From Candidatus Hamiltonella defensa 5AT (Acyrthosiphon pisum) (GTDB taxonomy: Bacteria; Pseudomonadota; Gammaproteobacteria; Enterobacterales; Enterobacteriaceae), in contig NC_012751.1 in assembly GCF_000021705.1 (NCBI RefSeq), positions 930,001 through 994,000 on the forward strand: a stretch of 64,000 nucleotides of DNA. Direction: 5' to 3'. Both the position numbers and the translations under genes were made by a program. Below the pieces are notes generated by a model. The model saw only the letters and a program-made list of their open reading frames with translations. It was not told where the DNA came from and did not search any database. Numbering within the stretch: position 1 is the stretch's first letter; every line of letters begins with the position of its first letter. Positions 27,961 through 38,338 of the stretch are shown here, in pieces.

Positions 27961-28632
27961 ATGAAAAAAAATTCCGACCTGGGTGATAATAAGGACAATG
28001 CTCCTTACAAAGCGGCTCTTGAGCTCCATCATCAAAATCAACTGGGGGCTCAATTTGCCCGAACCACATTAACACTCTGCCTGACAACCAGCCTGTGTCT
28101 CATCGTGTCGCTTCTGCTCAATGGCTATTTAGGCTGGACAGTGGCGCATCCCCCCGTCAAATACTTTGCGACACAGGAAGGACGAGTGATCCCACTCATC
28201 CCAACACATCAACCGGTGTTGACGGTATCTCAAGTGTCAGATTTTGGCGCTCACACCATCCGGGAAGCCTTCACCATGGATTTTGTGCATTTTAAGGAGC
28301 AAATGAGCCGGGTTTCAGCTTATTTTTCAGAAGAAGGATTTAAAAGTTATTACCAGGCGTTGACACAATCGAACGTCTTAGCCGCCGTCCGAGACAAAAA
28401 AATGAATCTGGCCGTCATGTTAGCGCCCGGCGTCGTTCGCCAAAAAGGGCCTTTGTCCAATGGCGTCTATGCGTGGGAAATCCAGTATCCCGTGACCTTA
28501 AAACTCTCAGGACAGACGCGGTCTCTACCCGAGCAACGCTTTATTTTTTCTCTCTTTCTGCAACGCGCCGATCTGAGAGAAAAACCCAATGGACTGGAAG
28601 TGACTCAATTAGTCACCTTTGATGCGAAATGA
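27961..28632 (+). CDS. traM: TraM, DotI/IcmL-like inner-membrane protein
   Basis: 223 residues, with one transmembrane helix near 40-65 (LTLCLTTSLCLIVSLLLNGYLGWTV) and a periplasmic VirB8-like domain (YFATQEGRVIPL, EAFTMDFVHFKEQMSRVSAYFSEEGFKSYYQAL). DotI/TraM forms part of the inner-membrane complex. The stop overlaps a possible traN start. Intact. Confidence 0.85.
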   Translation: MKKNSDLGDNKDNAPYKAALELHHQNQLGAQFARTTLTLCLTTSLCLIVSLLLNGYLGWTVAHPPVKYFATQEGRVIPLIPTHQPVLTVSQVSDFGAHTIREAFTMDFVHFKEQMSRVSAYFSEEGFKSYYQALTQSNVLAAVRDKKMNLAVMLAPGVVRQKGPLSNGVYAWEIQYPVTLKLSGQTRSLPEQRFIFSLFLQRADLREKPNGLEVTQLVTFDAK

Positions 28633-28670
28633 AAAAAATATCTATTGACCCATCAACAGGCGAATTTATC

Positions 28671-29633
28671 ATGACATTACGGCTTCTTTTTTTAGTCCTC
28701 AGTGTGGTATTGACAGACGCCAGGGCGTCCGACAAACCGCGCCAGTGGACGCCCGCCCATTCTGCATCATCAACCACAGAAGAGCCCTCAAGCTCTGAGC
28801 GAAAAAATAATCAAAATTCGAAAAAGAACAAACCATTGCCTCTGCCCTCCGACGCACTGAGCTATGCCCAGGAGCAAGCGCTTCCTTTATCAGGACCTGA
28901 AATTGAGGCGCTCAGTCGGGGGGCCGATGAAGTTCGTCGTGGACGGGCCTATCAGCCCAGGACCATCGTCCCTCGTATCAGCACATTAACCGTCAATTTA
29001 TCGCCTGGAGCCAGCATCCCGATTTTACGAACGGCGGCCAATCAAACCAGCAGTCTCACTTTTTCTGACAGTACCGGTGCGCCATGGACACTCGGTGCCC
29101 CGCCCCTGAACTCCAATCATAAAGGCTTTCAGGTCAGTTATATCCCTCGCAGCGCGCTCATCGCCGTTCAGGCATTGAGCCGCTATGACACCGGCAATAT
29201 CACCGTCTACCTGGAGGGTTTGCATGTCCCCGTGGTGATCCATCTCACCAGTGGATCTCCACAGAGCCGAGCTCAAACCCAGATCATGGACAGCCGTCTG
29301 GATTTGCGGATCCCACAAAGAGGCCCCAATGCCAAACCCAGCGCGCCTCCTGACAGTCAAATCGCCTTGTACAACAATCTGCTTCAAGCTTTTCTGGATG
29401 GCGTACCCCCACTTGACGCCAAACCACTGCGTACCCGGGGTCAGGTGCCCTCAACCACCGTTTGGCAATGGGGGGAGCATCTTTATATTCGCACCCAAAG
29501 TGACATCAGAGACGAATTTGAACAAACGCTCTCCTCCCTCGATGGCACGCATTTGTGGAAATTACCCCTCACGCCCACCGTGCATTTTTCTGTGATGGGG
29601 AAGACAGAGCCGTTGATCATTGAGCTGGAGTAA
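28671..29633 (+). CDS. traN: TraN, DotH/IcmK-like outer-membrane core protein
   Basis: 320 residues from the Met at 28671, which gives a clean signal peptide (LRLLFLVLSVVLTDARA); an ATG at 28629 overlapping the traM stop is also possible. The C-terminal domain (TVNLSPGASIPILRTAANQTSSLTFSDSTGAPW, GFQVSYIPRSALIAVQALSRY) is the VirB9-like part of DotH. It builds the outer-membrane ring with TraH and TraI. Intact. Confidence 0.83.
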   Translation: MTLRLLFLVLSVVLTDARASDKPRQWTPAHSASSTTEEPSSSERKNNQNSKKNKPLPLPSDALSYAQEQALPLSGPEIEALSRGADEVRRGRAYQPRTIVPRISTLTVNLSPGASIPILRTAANQTSSLTFSDSTGAPWTLGAPPLNSNHKGFQVSYIPRSALIAVQALSRYDTGNITVYLEGLHVPVVIHLTSGSPQSRAQTQIMDSRLDLRIPQRGPNAKPSAPPDSQIALYNNLLQAFLDGVPPLDAKPLRTRGQVPSTTVWQWGEHLYIRTQSDIRDEFEQTLSSLDGTHLWKLPLTPTVHFSVMGKTEPLIIELE

Positions 29634-29636
29634 ATC

Positions 29637-30818
29637 ATGAAAATTGAACAAGAGCTCGCGAGGGAGGTGGGGAAATCATTGAAATCATTGATATTATTGA
29701 TGATCTGCATTGTTGTTTTAGCTGTATTGATTTATTTGGTCCTCCAATGGACAGACACCCCCATTGAAACGAAATCGATCGTCCAGATTGACGGTGTCGC
29801 CGCACAGACAGGCCGACCAACCAAAGAAAGCGCCGAATACCGGGCACTGTTAGAAAAATACAACAGGACTGAATCAGAAAAAGCCCGAGAGGAAGGCCAA
29901 AGCTTTGTGGCTCGCATCAGGGAAGGGACAGAAGAAAATCAAAAACCGTCCCCGGCCTCTCTTCCAGACGAAAATCGGTATGCGCCCCCTCCTGTCACGG
30001 AGCAGGAAAAAGGAAGCGCATTCACGGAAACCGGCGCTAATGAACACCGAAGAAAAGCCATCGATACCTTGCTCCAGGAGTTAAATGCGCAATGGCAACC
30101 CGTGGCCTTTCAAGGGGCCCCTCTCATTGAAGGAGGAGAAGCGGTCTCTGAAGGCACATGGACAGACAGTGTAGCCCAACAATCGACGGCCCCTCTGCCT
30201 TTGACAGGCAATGACATCACTGAGAAAGCCATTGTACCCCCCTATACCCGGGTCCCTGCGGTGATTGAAACCGCCGTCGATTCGGATAATCCTGATTCGC
30301 AGGTACTGGCAAAAGTGCCCACAGGCGCTTATGCCGGTGCGCAATTACAGGCAAAACGCGTTCAACTGGTCGGTGACGGGCTCACCATTCACTTTGAGCG
30401 CATGAGTTGGCGCGGACAAACGTATGCCGTGGAGGCCTATGCCCTCGATGAAAAAACCTTGCAATCCTCTGTCGCCAGTACAGTCAATCATCGTTATTTT
30501 TCTCGCATTATTTTACCTGCGGTGGCGATGGGAATGGGTCGCGCAGGGCAACTGTTTGAGCAAGCCAACACTCAAAATACGATCACACCTCAAGGCACGG
30601 TGATACAAACTCGCGCCTCCCATCCTGATGGCAGGGCCATTGCAGGCACGATCGTCGGGGGGATAGGCCAACAGGCCGCTCAGGTCATGACCCATGATGC
30701 CGCGCGATTACCCATCCAACAGGTCACTCTTCACCGGGGACAAATCATCGCCATCCAGTTTATGGGCGGCGTTTATGAAAAAGACCATCTTCAAAACACA
30801 GAGAGAAAGAGACCATGA
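29637..30818 (+). CDS. traO: TraO, DotG/IcmE-like channel protein
   Basis: 393 residues: one N-terminal membrane helix (LILLMICIVVLAVLIYLVL), a Glu/Ala-rich middle, and a C-terminal VirB10-like domain (VIETAVDSDNPDSQVLAKVPTGAYAGAQLQAKRVQLVGDGLTIHF, PIQQVTLHRGQIIAIQF). It spans the periplasm and links inner and outer membrane parts. It is shorter than DotG of Legionella, which has long repeats, but close to R64 TraO. Intact. Confidence 0.85.
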   Translation: MKIEQELAREVGKSLKSLILLMICIVVLAVLIYLVLQWTDTPIETKSIVQIDGVAAQTGRPTKESAEYRALLEKYNRTESEKAREEGQSFVARIREGTEENQKPSPASLPDENRYAPPPVTEQEKGSAFTETGANEHRRKAIDTLLQELNAQWQPVAFQGAPLIEGGEAVSEGTWTDSVAQQSTAPLPLTGNDITEKAIVPPYTRVPAVIETAVDSDNPDSQVLAKVPTGAYAGAQLQAKRVQLVGDGLTIHFERMSWRGQTYAVEAYALDEKTLQSSVASTVNHRYFSRIILPAVAMGMGRAGQLFEQANTQNTITPQGTVIQTRASHPDGRAIAGTIVGGIGQQAAQVMTHDAARLPIQQVTLHRGQIIAIQFMGGVYEKDHLQNTERKRP

Positions 30819-31231
30819 GCGAAAAAAAGGATCTGTTTGATTTTGATGAAAGAGGCTCAGATCATCATGAGGCCTCCAACCTCTCTACAGAGCCCACACC
30901 CCCCCCTGAATTCCCTTCAAAAAAGAAGATTTTTTGGGGTTTAGGGTCAAAGGAATTGGGGATGTTCGCTTGTTTTACGGTTCTTGGAAGTGCCTTTATT
31001 TTTTGGCCGTCTCCCTCAGAGCAAACCGGTTTCGCGCGTTTTGCCTCTTCACCGTCGGTGTATGAGCCCTCTGCTTTTTTTAAAAAAGATTCAGAGGAAA
31101 AAGCCATCCCCTCATTGAATGTCAATACGCAAAACCACGCGGCTCTGTCCGAGGCATTCAGCCGCTTTCAACAAGAAATGGCCCTCATTCTCGAAGCCCG
31201 CCGTCTTTTTGCTAAGGCGCACTATGATTGA
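30815..31231 (+). CDS. traP: TraP-like protein (DotF/IcmG position)
   Basis: 138 residues with an acidic N-terminus, one transmembrane helix around 50-67 (LGMFACFTVLGSAFIFW) and a short helical tail (LSEAFSRFQQEMALILEARRLF). Its topology and place after traO fit TraP, though it is shorter than expected. It overlaps traU by 8 bp, so no traQ, traR or traT lies between them as in R64. Confidence 0.6.
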   Translation: MSEKKDLFDFDERGSDHHEASNLSTEPTPPPEFPSKKKIFWGLGSKELGMFACFTVLGSAFIFWPSPSEQTGFARFASSPSVYEPSAFFKKDSEEKAIPSLNVNTQNHAALSEAFSRFQQEMALILEARRLFAKAHYD

Positions 31232-34200
31232 AAACATCCTGACTCAGATTGAATCGGCGCTCGCGGCCGTCTCTCTCTACACCTTAGGGAAAGATTTCAC
31301 TGCTTATTGTGATTTACGCACCGTGATTGGTTTAACCCAGGAAGATAAAATGCTTCGGCCGGCCCTTCAGGCCCCTTACGTTTTTGTCACCCACACAGGC
31401 GATTACGCCAGTGTCTTCGAGATACAGGGGGCTTTTTGTGAGTTCGATGAAAAAGACACCTTTAACGAGCGGGCTCAAAAAGAAGACCCAGAGTCTTTTC
31501 GTGATTATATTGCGCGATTACATACGGCGCTGGCCAGCGATTTTAAAACTTGGGGCCATAAACTCAGCTTTGTCTTTGAGCGCGATCCCCATAAAGCCAG
31601 AGAAGAATTAACTCAGCTGATGGCCCCCCAATGTCGTGCCATCCGACGTTGTGGCCTCGATCTGGACGATATTCTCCAAGAGAAAATAGAACAATCGGTG
31701 CCTTTTATGGCACGGGAACGCGCTTTTATGGTGGTGTATACCGGGCGGACAGTCTTGCCGGCCTCAGAGCTTAAAGAAGAGCAACAACGCCTTCAAAAAC
31801 GACTCAAAGGGGCCCCTGTCGCGCGTTTTGGACAAGATCCCGAACATTTGCGTCTGGAAGGACTTAAAATTCGGCATGATGCATTGGTGAGTAAAATAGA
31901 ACAGGATTTTTCGACGGACGGTCAAGGCGTCTTACTGAGATTGATGGAAGCCCATGAAGTGGGATTCCATATCCGGGAAGAAACTGATCGCCATGGCACA
32001 TCACGTGACTGGCAACCTCTCTTGCCCGGAGATCTCCTGTTTCCCCATGGGAGACCCAAAGGCGACGATCACAGTACCATGGTGCCGCCTTACTTGAATT
32101 TTCAGCTGTTTTCACAAGAAGTGAACACCCACGGAGCTTTGGTTGAAATCGACGGGCTTTGGCACAGCAGCCTGGCCTTAACCCTGGGGCCCCAAAAACC
32201 CGACACCTTCACGCCACTTTTTCACAAAATTCATCGCAAAGTGCCCTTTCGGTTACGATGGGATCTGATGCCCTGCGGCCATGAAGTGTTAGGAAAAAAA
32301 CGCACTGCCCTGGAGTTTCTCTCCGTGATCCCCTCATTGCGCCCACTCTATGATTCTGTCCAGTGGCTGGCGAAAAATAATGAGCGGGATCCGACCTGTG
32401 TGATGACCATCACAGCCAGTACCTGGGCGGATGATCCCCAGGGCGTCAAAAGAAACCTCACCCTGTTACAAAAAGCGGTCCAATCCTGGGGCGTCTGCGA
32501 GGTCACTCGCACTTTTGGCGATCCGCTACGGGCTTGGACGTCCACTATTTTAGCCGCTTCTTCTGCCGGTGGGGTGCATTTGCTCTTTCCGCCCTTGTCG
32601 GCGGCACTGGCCATGATGCCGTTGAACCGGCCTGCCACACCCTGGCCCAATGAAGCCAGTGTGGTCTTTCAGACCGTCGATGGGAAACCCTTTCCTGTGC
32701 GTCTGGGGAGCGCTCTTCAAGAAAAATGTACAGAAATGGTGACGGGAGAACCCGGATCTGGTAAATCGGTCTTACTCAATGTCCTCAACGAAGTGGTGAT
32801 CAGCCATGGACAGAGCCAGTTGCCTTTTTTGAGCATCATCGACAAAGGCTACAGCGCGCAAGGTCTCATCCGATTGATCCGGGATGCCCTGCCACCGGAG
32901 CGCCGAAATGAAGTGATCGGGATCGTTTTACAAAATGACGCCGAGCAGTGCCGCAATCCTTTTGATATCCAGTTAGGGGCACGATTCCCATTAACCACAG
33001 AGCGAAGTTGGCTGATCCAGCTGTGTACGGCCCTGTGTACCGATCCTACGACAGGCCATCCTCCTGATGCCAAAGACACGCAGCAGATTTTAAGCCGCGT
33101 GATTGATGAAGTGTATCGCAACAATGCAGAAAAAAACCCGATCCGATATGCCCCGACTTTGGTGCCTGAAGTAGATACCGCACTGTCAGAGATCGACTCC
33201 CCTGAAGAATGGGAGAGTTTTTCCTGGTATGAGGTCAGAGACAGGTTGTTTGAAACAGGTCACATCAAGGAGGCCACCCTGGCGCAATACCAGGCCGTCC
33301 CCGAGCTGACGGACTTGCAAAGTGCCCTCAATCACGAAGATGTGCGTCATGCCTTTGGGGATATTCATCGAGACGGATCGCAGGAAAAGTTGCTTAAAAC
33401 CCTTTCACGGTGCCTGACCCAGGCCAGCACAGAATATCGCCTGCTGGCAGGACGAACGAAGTTTGCACTCGATCCCAATACGCGTGTGATCGCCCTCGAT
33501 CTCAATAACGTGATGGGGGATAACACGAATGAAGGGCAATTACGCACCGGTATCCTCTATCTGTTTGCAGGACAGGTGGCGGGCGGAGAGTATAGTTTGC
33601 CTCAACATCGGGAAGAGCTCCTGGCCAAAATCGATCCGCGCTATCAAGATTTTCATCTGGCTCGGTTGGAGCAACTTGATCAAGAAATGAAAACCAAGGT
33701 GTACGATGAATTGCACAATGCCCGAAAAGTCCCTTTCATTTTTAGCGCGCTGGAAACCCAGGACCGGGAACAACGAAAATTCGGGATCCGAACCCTGCTC
33801 TCTTCCCAATATCTGAGCGATTTTCCGCCGGATTTACTCAAATCGGCGAACTCTCTGTATCTGATGCGCGTGAGGCCCGAAGACGCCAAAATACTCACCG
33901 AGCATTTTCAGGTGCCCGCGGCCACAATACGGCGGTTTATGAGCCTGAGTAAAGGCGCGGCCCCCGATGGCAGCGGCACCTGCTTTTTGGCGGTTTTTCG
34001 CACCAAAATAGGTAGGATTGTGCACATTCTGAAAAACACCGTGGGGCCCAGAGAACTCTGGGCGCTCAATTCCACCCCCAAAGACAGTGCCCTGAGAAAC
34101 AGGTTGTACGAACAACTCGATGGCCGCACGGCTCGAAATATTTTAGCGGAACATTTTCCCACAGGCAGTGCAGAAAAAATCATCGAACACCGGCAAAAAC

Positions 34201-34280
34201 AGGCGGGAGAACAAGAGAGCACCAACATCATTCGACAACTGGCCGATGAGCTGATGTCCAGCAGAGGCCCCCGATGGTAA
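31224..34280 (+). CDS. traU: TraU, DotO/IcmB-like VirB4-type ATPase
   Basis: 1018 residues from the ATG at 31224 (MIENILTQIESALAAVSLYTLGKDF), about the length of R64 TraU; an earlier in-frame start at 31119 overlaps traP too far. Walker A GEPGSGKS is near residue 508; VIALDLNNVMGD and FIFSALETQDREQRKFGIRTLLSSQYLSDFP cover the Walker B and sensor region. DotO/TraU is a cytoplasmic ATPase hexamer at the base of the system. This largest tra gene shows no lesion. Confidence 0.9.
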   Translation: MIENILTQIESALAAVSLYTLGKDFTAYCDLRTVIGLTQEDKMLRPALQAPYVFVTHTGDYASVFEIQGAFCEFDEKDTFNERAQKEDPESFRDYIARLHTALASDFKTWGHKLSFVFERDPHKAREELTQLMAPQCRAIRRCGLDLDDILQEKIEQSVPFMARERAFMVVYTGRTVLPASELKEEQQRLQKRLKGAPVARFGQDPEHLRLEGLKIRHDALVSKIEQDFSTDGQGVLLRLMEAHEVGFHIREETDRHGTSRDWQPLLPGDLLFPHGRPKGDDHSTMVPPYLNFQLFSQEVNTHGALVEIDGLWHSSLALTLGPQKPDTFTPLFHKIHRKVPFRLRWDLMPCGHEVLGKKRTALEFLSVIPSLRPLYDSVQWLAKNNERDPTCVMTITASTWADDPQGVKRNLTLLQKAVQSWGVCEVTRTFGDPLRAWTSTILAASSAGGVHLLFPPLSAALAMMPLNRPATPWPNEASVVFQTVDGKPFPVRLGSALQEKCTEMVTGEPGSGKSVLLNVLNEVVISHGQSQLPFLSIIDKGYSAQGLIRLIRDALPPERRNEVIGIVLQNDAEQCRNPFDIQLGARFPLTTERSWLIQLCTALCTDPTTGHPPDAKDTQQILSRVIDEVYRNNAEKNPIRYAPTLVPEVDTALSEIDSPEEWESFSWYEVRDRLFETGHIKEATLAQYQAVPELTDLQSALNHEDVRHAFGDIHRDGSQEKLLKTLSRCLTQASTEYRLLAGRTKFALDPNTRVIALDLNNVMGDNTNEGQLRTGILYLFAGQVAGGEYSLPQHREELLAKIDPRYQDFHLARLEQLDQEMKTKVYDELHNARKVPFIFSALETQDREQRKFGIRTLLSSQYLSDFPPDLLKSANSLYLMRVRPEDAKILTEHFQVPAATIRRFMSLSKGAAPDGSGTCFLAVFRTKIGRIVHILKNTVGPRELWALNSTPKDSALRNRLYEQLDGRTARNILAEHFPTGSAEKIIEHRQKQAGEQESTNIIRQLADELMSSRGPRW

Positions 34281-34294
34281 AAGGAGCCCATCCC

Positions 34295-35477
34295 ATGAAA
34301 AAAATATTCCTGACCGGCACCTTACTCTTATCTGGCCATGCCGGTCGAAGTGACGCACAGTCTCCCCATCAGCACCCAAGTGGTCCCTGCACTGTCAGCC
34401 ATCAATGCCACGTTAGCGCAAATCGCCGCCACCGAATTTCAGATTGGCACCGCCATCAATCAAAACAGCAATAAACTGGCGTCCATGCTGGCAGAAACGG
34501 CCAAAACTCAGCGGGATCAGGACACCTTTATTCGAAAAACGCAGCGGCTCGAAGCCGCCCGTCGCAGTTATACCGTCCCCAAGAGCATTTGCAGCGAATC
34601 GGCCTCAGGGATGGCCACTCAAGTCGCTGCAAACGCGACGGCCACACAAAGCCATCTGGCGAAAGGAAACGGGATTGCTCATCGACATATCCAAACGGCG
34701 ATCAATACCTCAGCTGAGCCTGTAGAGCAGGAACAGTTTCGCGCCGCCAAAATCCATGCCGACTATTGCAGCGCAGAAGAATATACCGCTTCCGGCGGTG
34801 CGCCTCTATGTCAAAAAATCTCCGAACTGCCCAATGGCGATATCGAATTACGCTCCGTGCTCTCGGGGGCGGGCAAAGTGGGCAGCGCCCCTGCCCTCAC
34901 GTTGACTCAGGCACAGACGGATGCCGCGATGATGTACCTCAAAAATACCACGCAAAGAGCGGCCGGAGACCGACTCAAAAAAGGCGAAATCAACACGGCT
35001 TCAGGTCAGCAATACAGGGGACTCCTCCATCAATACCAGGCCATCGTTTCTGCGGCCAGCCATCCGCAACGCGCCCTGATTGCCGCCAGTCAGGCCAGTC
35101 CACAGACCCGAGCGGTGTTAAGAGAAACCCTGCAAACCCCTTCGGCGGCCGCGTATTTTGAGCAACAGGCCTCACCGGAAGCCAAGAGAACTCAAAGCCT
35201 CTCTCAAAGAGAATTCGAGTTTTTTGAAGTCGGGCGGCGTTACGCCAATACAGACTACCTGACCGACCTGCAATCGATGGCAGGGGATAACCTCCTGCGT
35301 GAATCGATACGCATCCAGAACCTTCAAAACTGGCTGTTACTCGGCATCAAACAACAGCTTCAGGAGGGCAATATTCTCCAGGGTCAGCAACTGGGCCTTC
35401 AGGCAGTACAGGAATTTCGGCCTTTATTGCACCAAAAACGCCAACACATCAGCGCAGGAGTCAGTCGAAATGAATAA
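34295..35477 (+). pseudogene. traW: TraW lipoprotein, frameshifted in the signal peptide
   Basis: The ATG at 34295, after AAAAGGAGCCC, gives MKKIFLTGTLLLSGHAG and runs out of frame. The body is in another frame from 34338 (MPVEVTHSLPISTQVVPALSAINATLAQIAATE) to 35477. Adding TG in TGGCCATGCC near 34335 would give LLLSGCMPVEV, a perfect lipobox, so a 2-bp deletion is likely. The rest (~380 residues, many Gln and Ala) fits TraW of I-type systems. Without the signal the protein would stay in the cytoplasm. Overlaps traX by 8 bp. Confidence 0.75.
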
Positions 35478-36018
35478 ACCCGACAGCAGGTTACAACGCG
35501 GGCTCAAAGCCAGCACTTATTTTTTGAATATCTTATTGCCATTATCGGAAACGCGTCGTATCGCACAGGTGTCAATCCGACCCTGGCGAACCCTGATGAA
35601 TCGCGTACAGGGGTTGTATCCCCAAAAATCAGAAAAAAAACAGGGGACAATGTCACTGTCCTGGCAAGACGCCGTCCGGGACAGTGGTTTCACGCCGGCT
35701 CAACTCCAACAACAGTATCGCGCCTCAAAATATCGGTGGGTTTGTGTTTTTATCCTCCCGCCAGGGCTGTTAGTGCTCTTGATGGGGGCGCTGTTATTCA
35801 ATGCTCACACGCTACCTATGATGATATGGATAAAGGCCAGCTTTTTTGCCCTGATTGGTATGGCTGTCTCAGCATTGGGATTTGTGCGGGCCCTTATCTG
35901 CGAATACCGCCTCTGGCAGTTACGGGAAAAACGCGTCTCAAAAGAAGAACGGGGAGAATTTCGGGCTTTTTTAGAAGAAACGGCGTGGATCAAAAAAACC
36001 CTGAACATAAAGCGCTGA
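35470..36018 (+). CDS. traX: TraX-like inner-membrane protein
   Basis: 182 residues from the ATG at 35470. Two transmembrane helices lie near 95-145 (WVCVFILPPGLLVLLMGALLF and IWIKASFFALIGMAVSALGFVRAL), with a soluble N-terminal part (MSLSWQDAVRDSGFTPAQLQQQYRASK). Position and topology fit TraX of R64. A 100-bp gap separates it from traY. Intact. Confidence 0.65.
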   Translation: MNKPDSRLQRGLKASTYFLNILLPLSETRRIAQVSIRPWRTLMNRVQGLYPQKSEKKQGTMSLSWQDAVRDSGFTPAQLQQQYRASKYRWVCVFILPPGLLVLLMGALLFNAHTLPMMIWIKASFFALIGMAVSALGFVRALICEYRLWQLREKRVSKEERGEFRAFLEETAWIKKTLNIKR

Positions 36019-36119
36019 AGGGGTTCACGAATACCCAAAATCACGCCTTTTTTTCATCTCATTGACTCATTTAATGAGTTCAGTACATCCACTTACACCG
36101 CTTATTTGGAATCATTAAA

Positions 36120-38268
36120 ATGAAAAAGGGACTCCGTCTCGTCAGTGTCTTTTCACTGATAGTTTGTTCCCCGCAAATTTTTGCCGAAGAGGTCAATTTT
36201 CAACACTTATCTGACGCAGCAAAGCGCAGTGGCGATTTATCCCGGCAAATGTTAGTGATGATTTTTGGGGATATCGTGAATAACCCCTTACATCCGACAC
36301 ACACCACGATGATTGGGGAACTTTTTTTTGTCTTTAACAGCCTGATTGCCACCATTGCCCTCTTTTGGTTTATTACCGTCACTTTGCGTCAAATGGTGCA
36401 AGCCGGTCATCAAGGTCAAGTCTTCAGAAGCGGCAGAAGCCCTCTTTATCCTGTGACTGTCTTGCTCGGTTTTCTCAGTCTGGTGCCGACTTCTTCAGGC
36501 TGGTCACTCTCACAGCTGATTGTGCTCTGGGCCGCTTCCATCATGGGGGTGGGTTCGGCTAATCTCATCACCGATAAAGCGGCGACTTTGCTTCAAGGAG
36601 GGCATTCCCTGGTGATGCAACCCATTGCGCCGCAAACGCTCACCGCTTCTCGGGCCATCTTTGAAATGAACCTGTGTATGTATGGCATCAATGAGGAACT
36701 TCACAGGATGTACAGTGAAAGCGGCCCAGCAAAAGGGACGCCTTATATGCGCATCAAAACCCTTCCAGAAGGCTTTATCATCAGCAATGGCAGCGCGCAA
36801 TGTGGCTCGGCCCGCCTCCCTGTGACCCCAAAAAATACGCACTGGACACCGCTTTTTAGCGTGCCCGTGAACACCGCGCCGTTAGTCCTGGCACAAAATC
36901 AATCGCTTAATCGCATGCAAAATCAGCTTTCAAAAGCGGCTTATGAGTTTGTGCAGCAATTTAAGAAAAAACTCGACACCGGCACAGGGAAAATAGAGGA
37001 TGTGGAAAGTCAAATCCAGAAAGCGGCCCGAGAATATGAGGACCACATCAGACAGGAAGTCCGCGCAATGAATCATGAAACCCAATTACAGGATGTGGTC
37101 GCCGCTCAGCTCAGACAGTACGGTTGGCTGGCATTGGGAAGCTGGTATCAAACCTTTGCCACCGCGAATAATAAAACCAACGCCGTCGTCAATATGCGTC
37201 CTACTGTGACAGGAATGTCGAAATTAGGTGAGATAGGCGTAGGCTCTTATCACGAAAAATTGACGGTCGCTTACCGGGCTCAAATTCAGAACAGTACTTA
37301 TACAGCGCCATTAGGCACACAGAGTAGTAAAGATAGTCAGAAAGTCAGTGAGGCTTCAGATGCCTCGTCTTTATTAATAGGTTTAACAAGCTCTTGGGGG
37401 CAAGCTACGATAAGACAAATAGTGAACACAAATTTCGATTCAAAAAATGATTCAAACGATCAAATCAACCCATTGTTAAAAATGAAAGCGATTGGGGATT
37501 ATACGTTAGGCGGTGCTACATCCATATTTGGTGCCTATACTGGTGCTAAATTATTCACCGCTTGGGGTAAAGGTAATTTGGCAGGTAATGTGATTAATAT
37601 CATTACAGGGGCTGGAGATGTGGCGGACAGTTTGCTTCAAGCAATAGGACCCATCGTCTATTTTTTGGTGTTCATACTGTTAAGTATCGGTTTTAGTTTA
37701 TCAGTCTATTTACCGTTTATTCCCTTTATTTACTGGATAAGTGCCGCCACCAACTGGATTGTGGGCGTATTGGGGCAACGGCAGGGTCATTATGGGCCGC
37801 TACGCATTTGGGAGGTGAGGAAGACAGAGGCAGCCGTTCCGCCTATGGCTACGTTTTTTTAATTGATGTCATGCTGCGCCCTATGTTGATGGTATTTGGA
37901 TTTCTGTTTGCTAGTTTAGTCGTAGTGGCAGTCGGCACGCTTCTGAATACGCTGTTTGCTTCAGCTCTGGCCAATGTTCAAGCCGATTCGATTCCATCAC
38001 AGGTTTGATCAGTATTGTCGGGGTTTTGATGATTTATGCGCGAATTTGCACCACCCTCGTCTCCAGTGCATTCAGCTTGCAGGTCAGCATGCCCGATTAT
38101 GTCATTTCATGGTTAGGGGGCCGTGAGGGCGCGAGTATGCTGGGCGGCATGAACGAATCCATTAAGGGAATGTTTGCCCACTTTGGCAGTGGTGCAAAAA
38201 CAGCGCCCTCACCAAAGAAGCTCGTGCCTAAACCTACTGCCCATGATCAAGAAGATGGCATTAAATAA
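36120..38268 (+). pseudogene. traY: TraY, DotA-like membrane protein, two frameshifts
   Basis: The N-terminal frame (36120-37862) encodes a signal peptide, membrane helices and a large middle domain, to IPFIYWISAATNWIVGV. Near 37770 one G seems lost from a G run (TTGGGGCAA); in the next frame ATAGSLWAATHLGGEEDRGSRSAYGY continues with two helices. Near 38000 a further indel breaks ADSI/ITGLISIVGVLMIYARI, and the third frame ends at 38268 (FSLQVSMPDYVISWLGGRE). DotA/TraY is a polytopic channel protein, essential in both systems. It is inactive as written. Confidence 0.85.
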
Positions 38269-38338
38269 ATTAAGTGTTTTAATTAAAAAATCAGAGAGTT
38301 AATGCTATAATTAATGAATACAAATGAGGAGGTTAACC

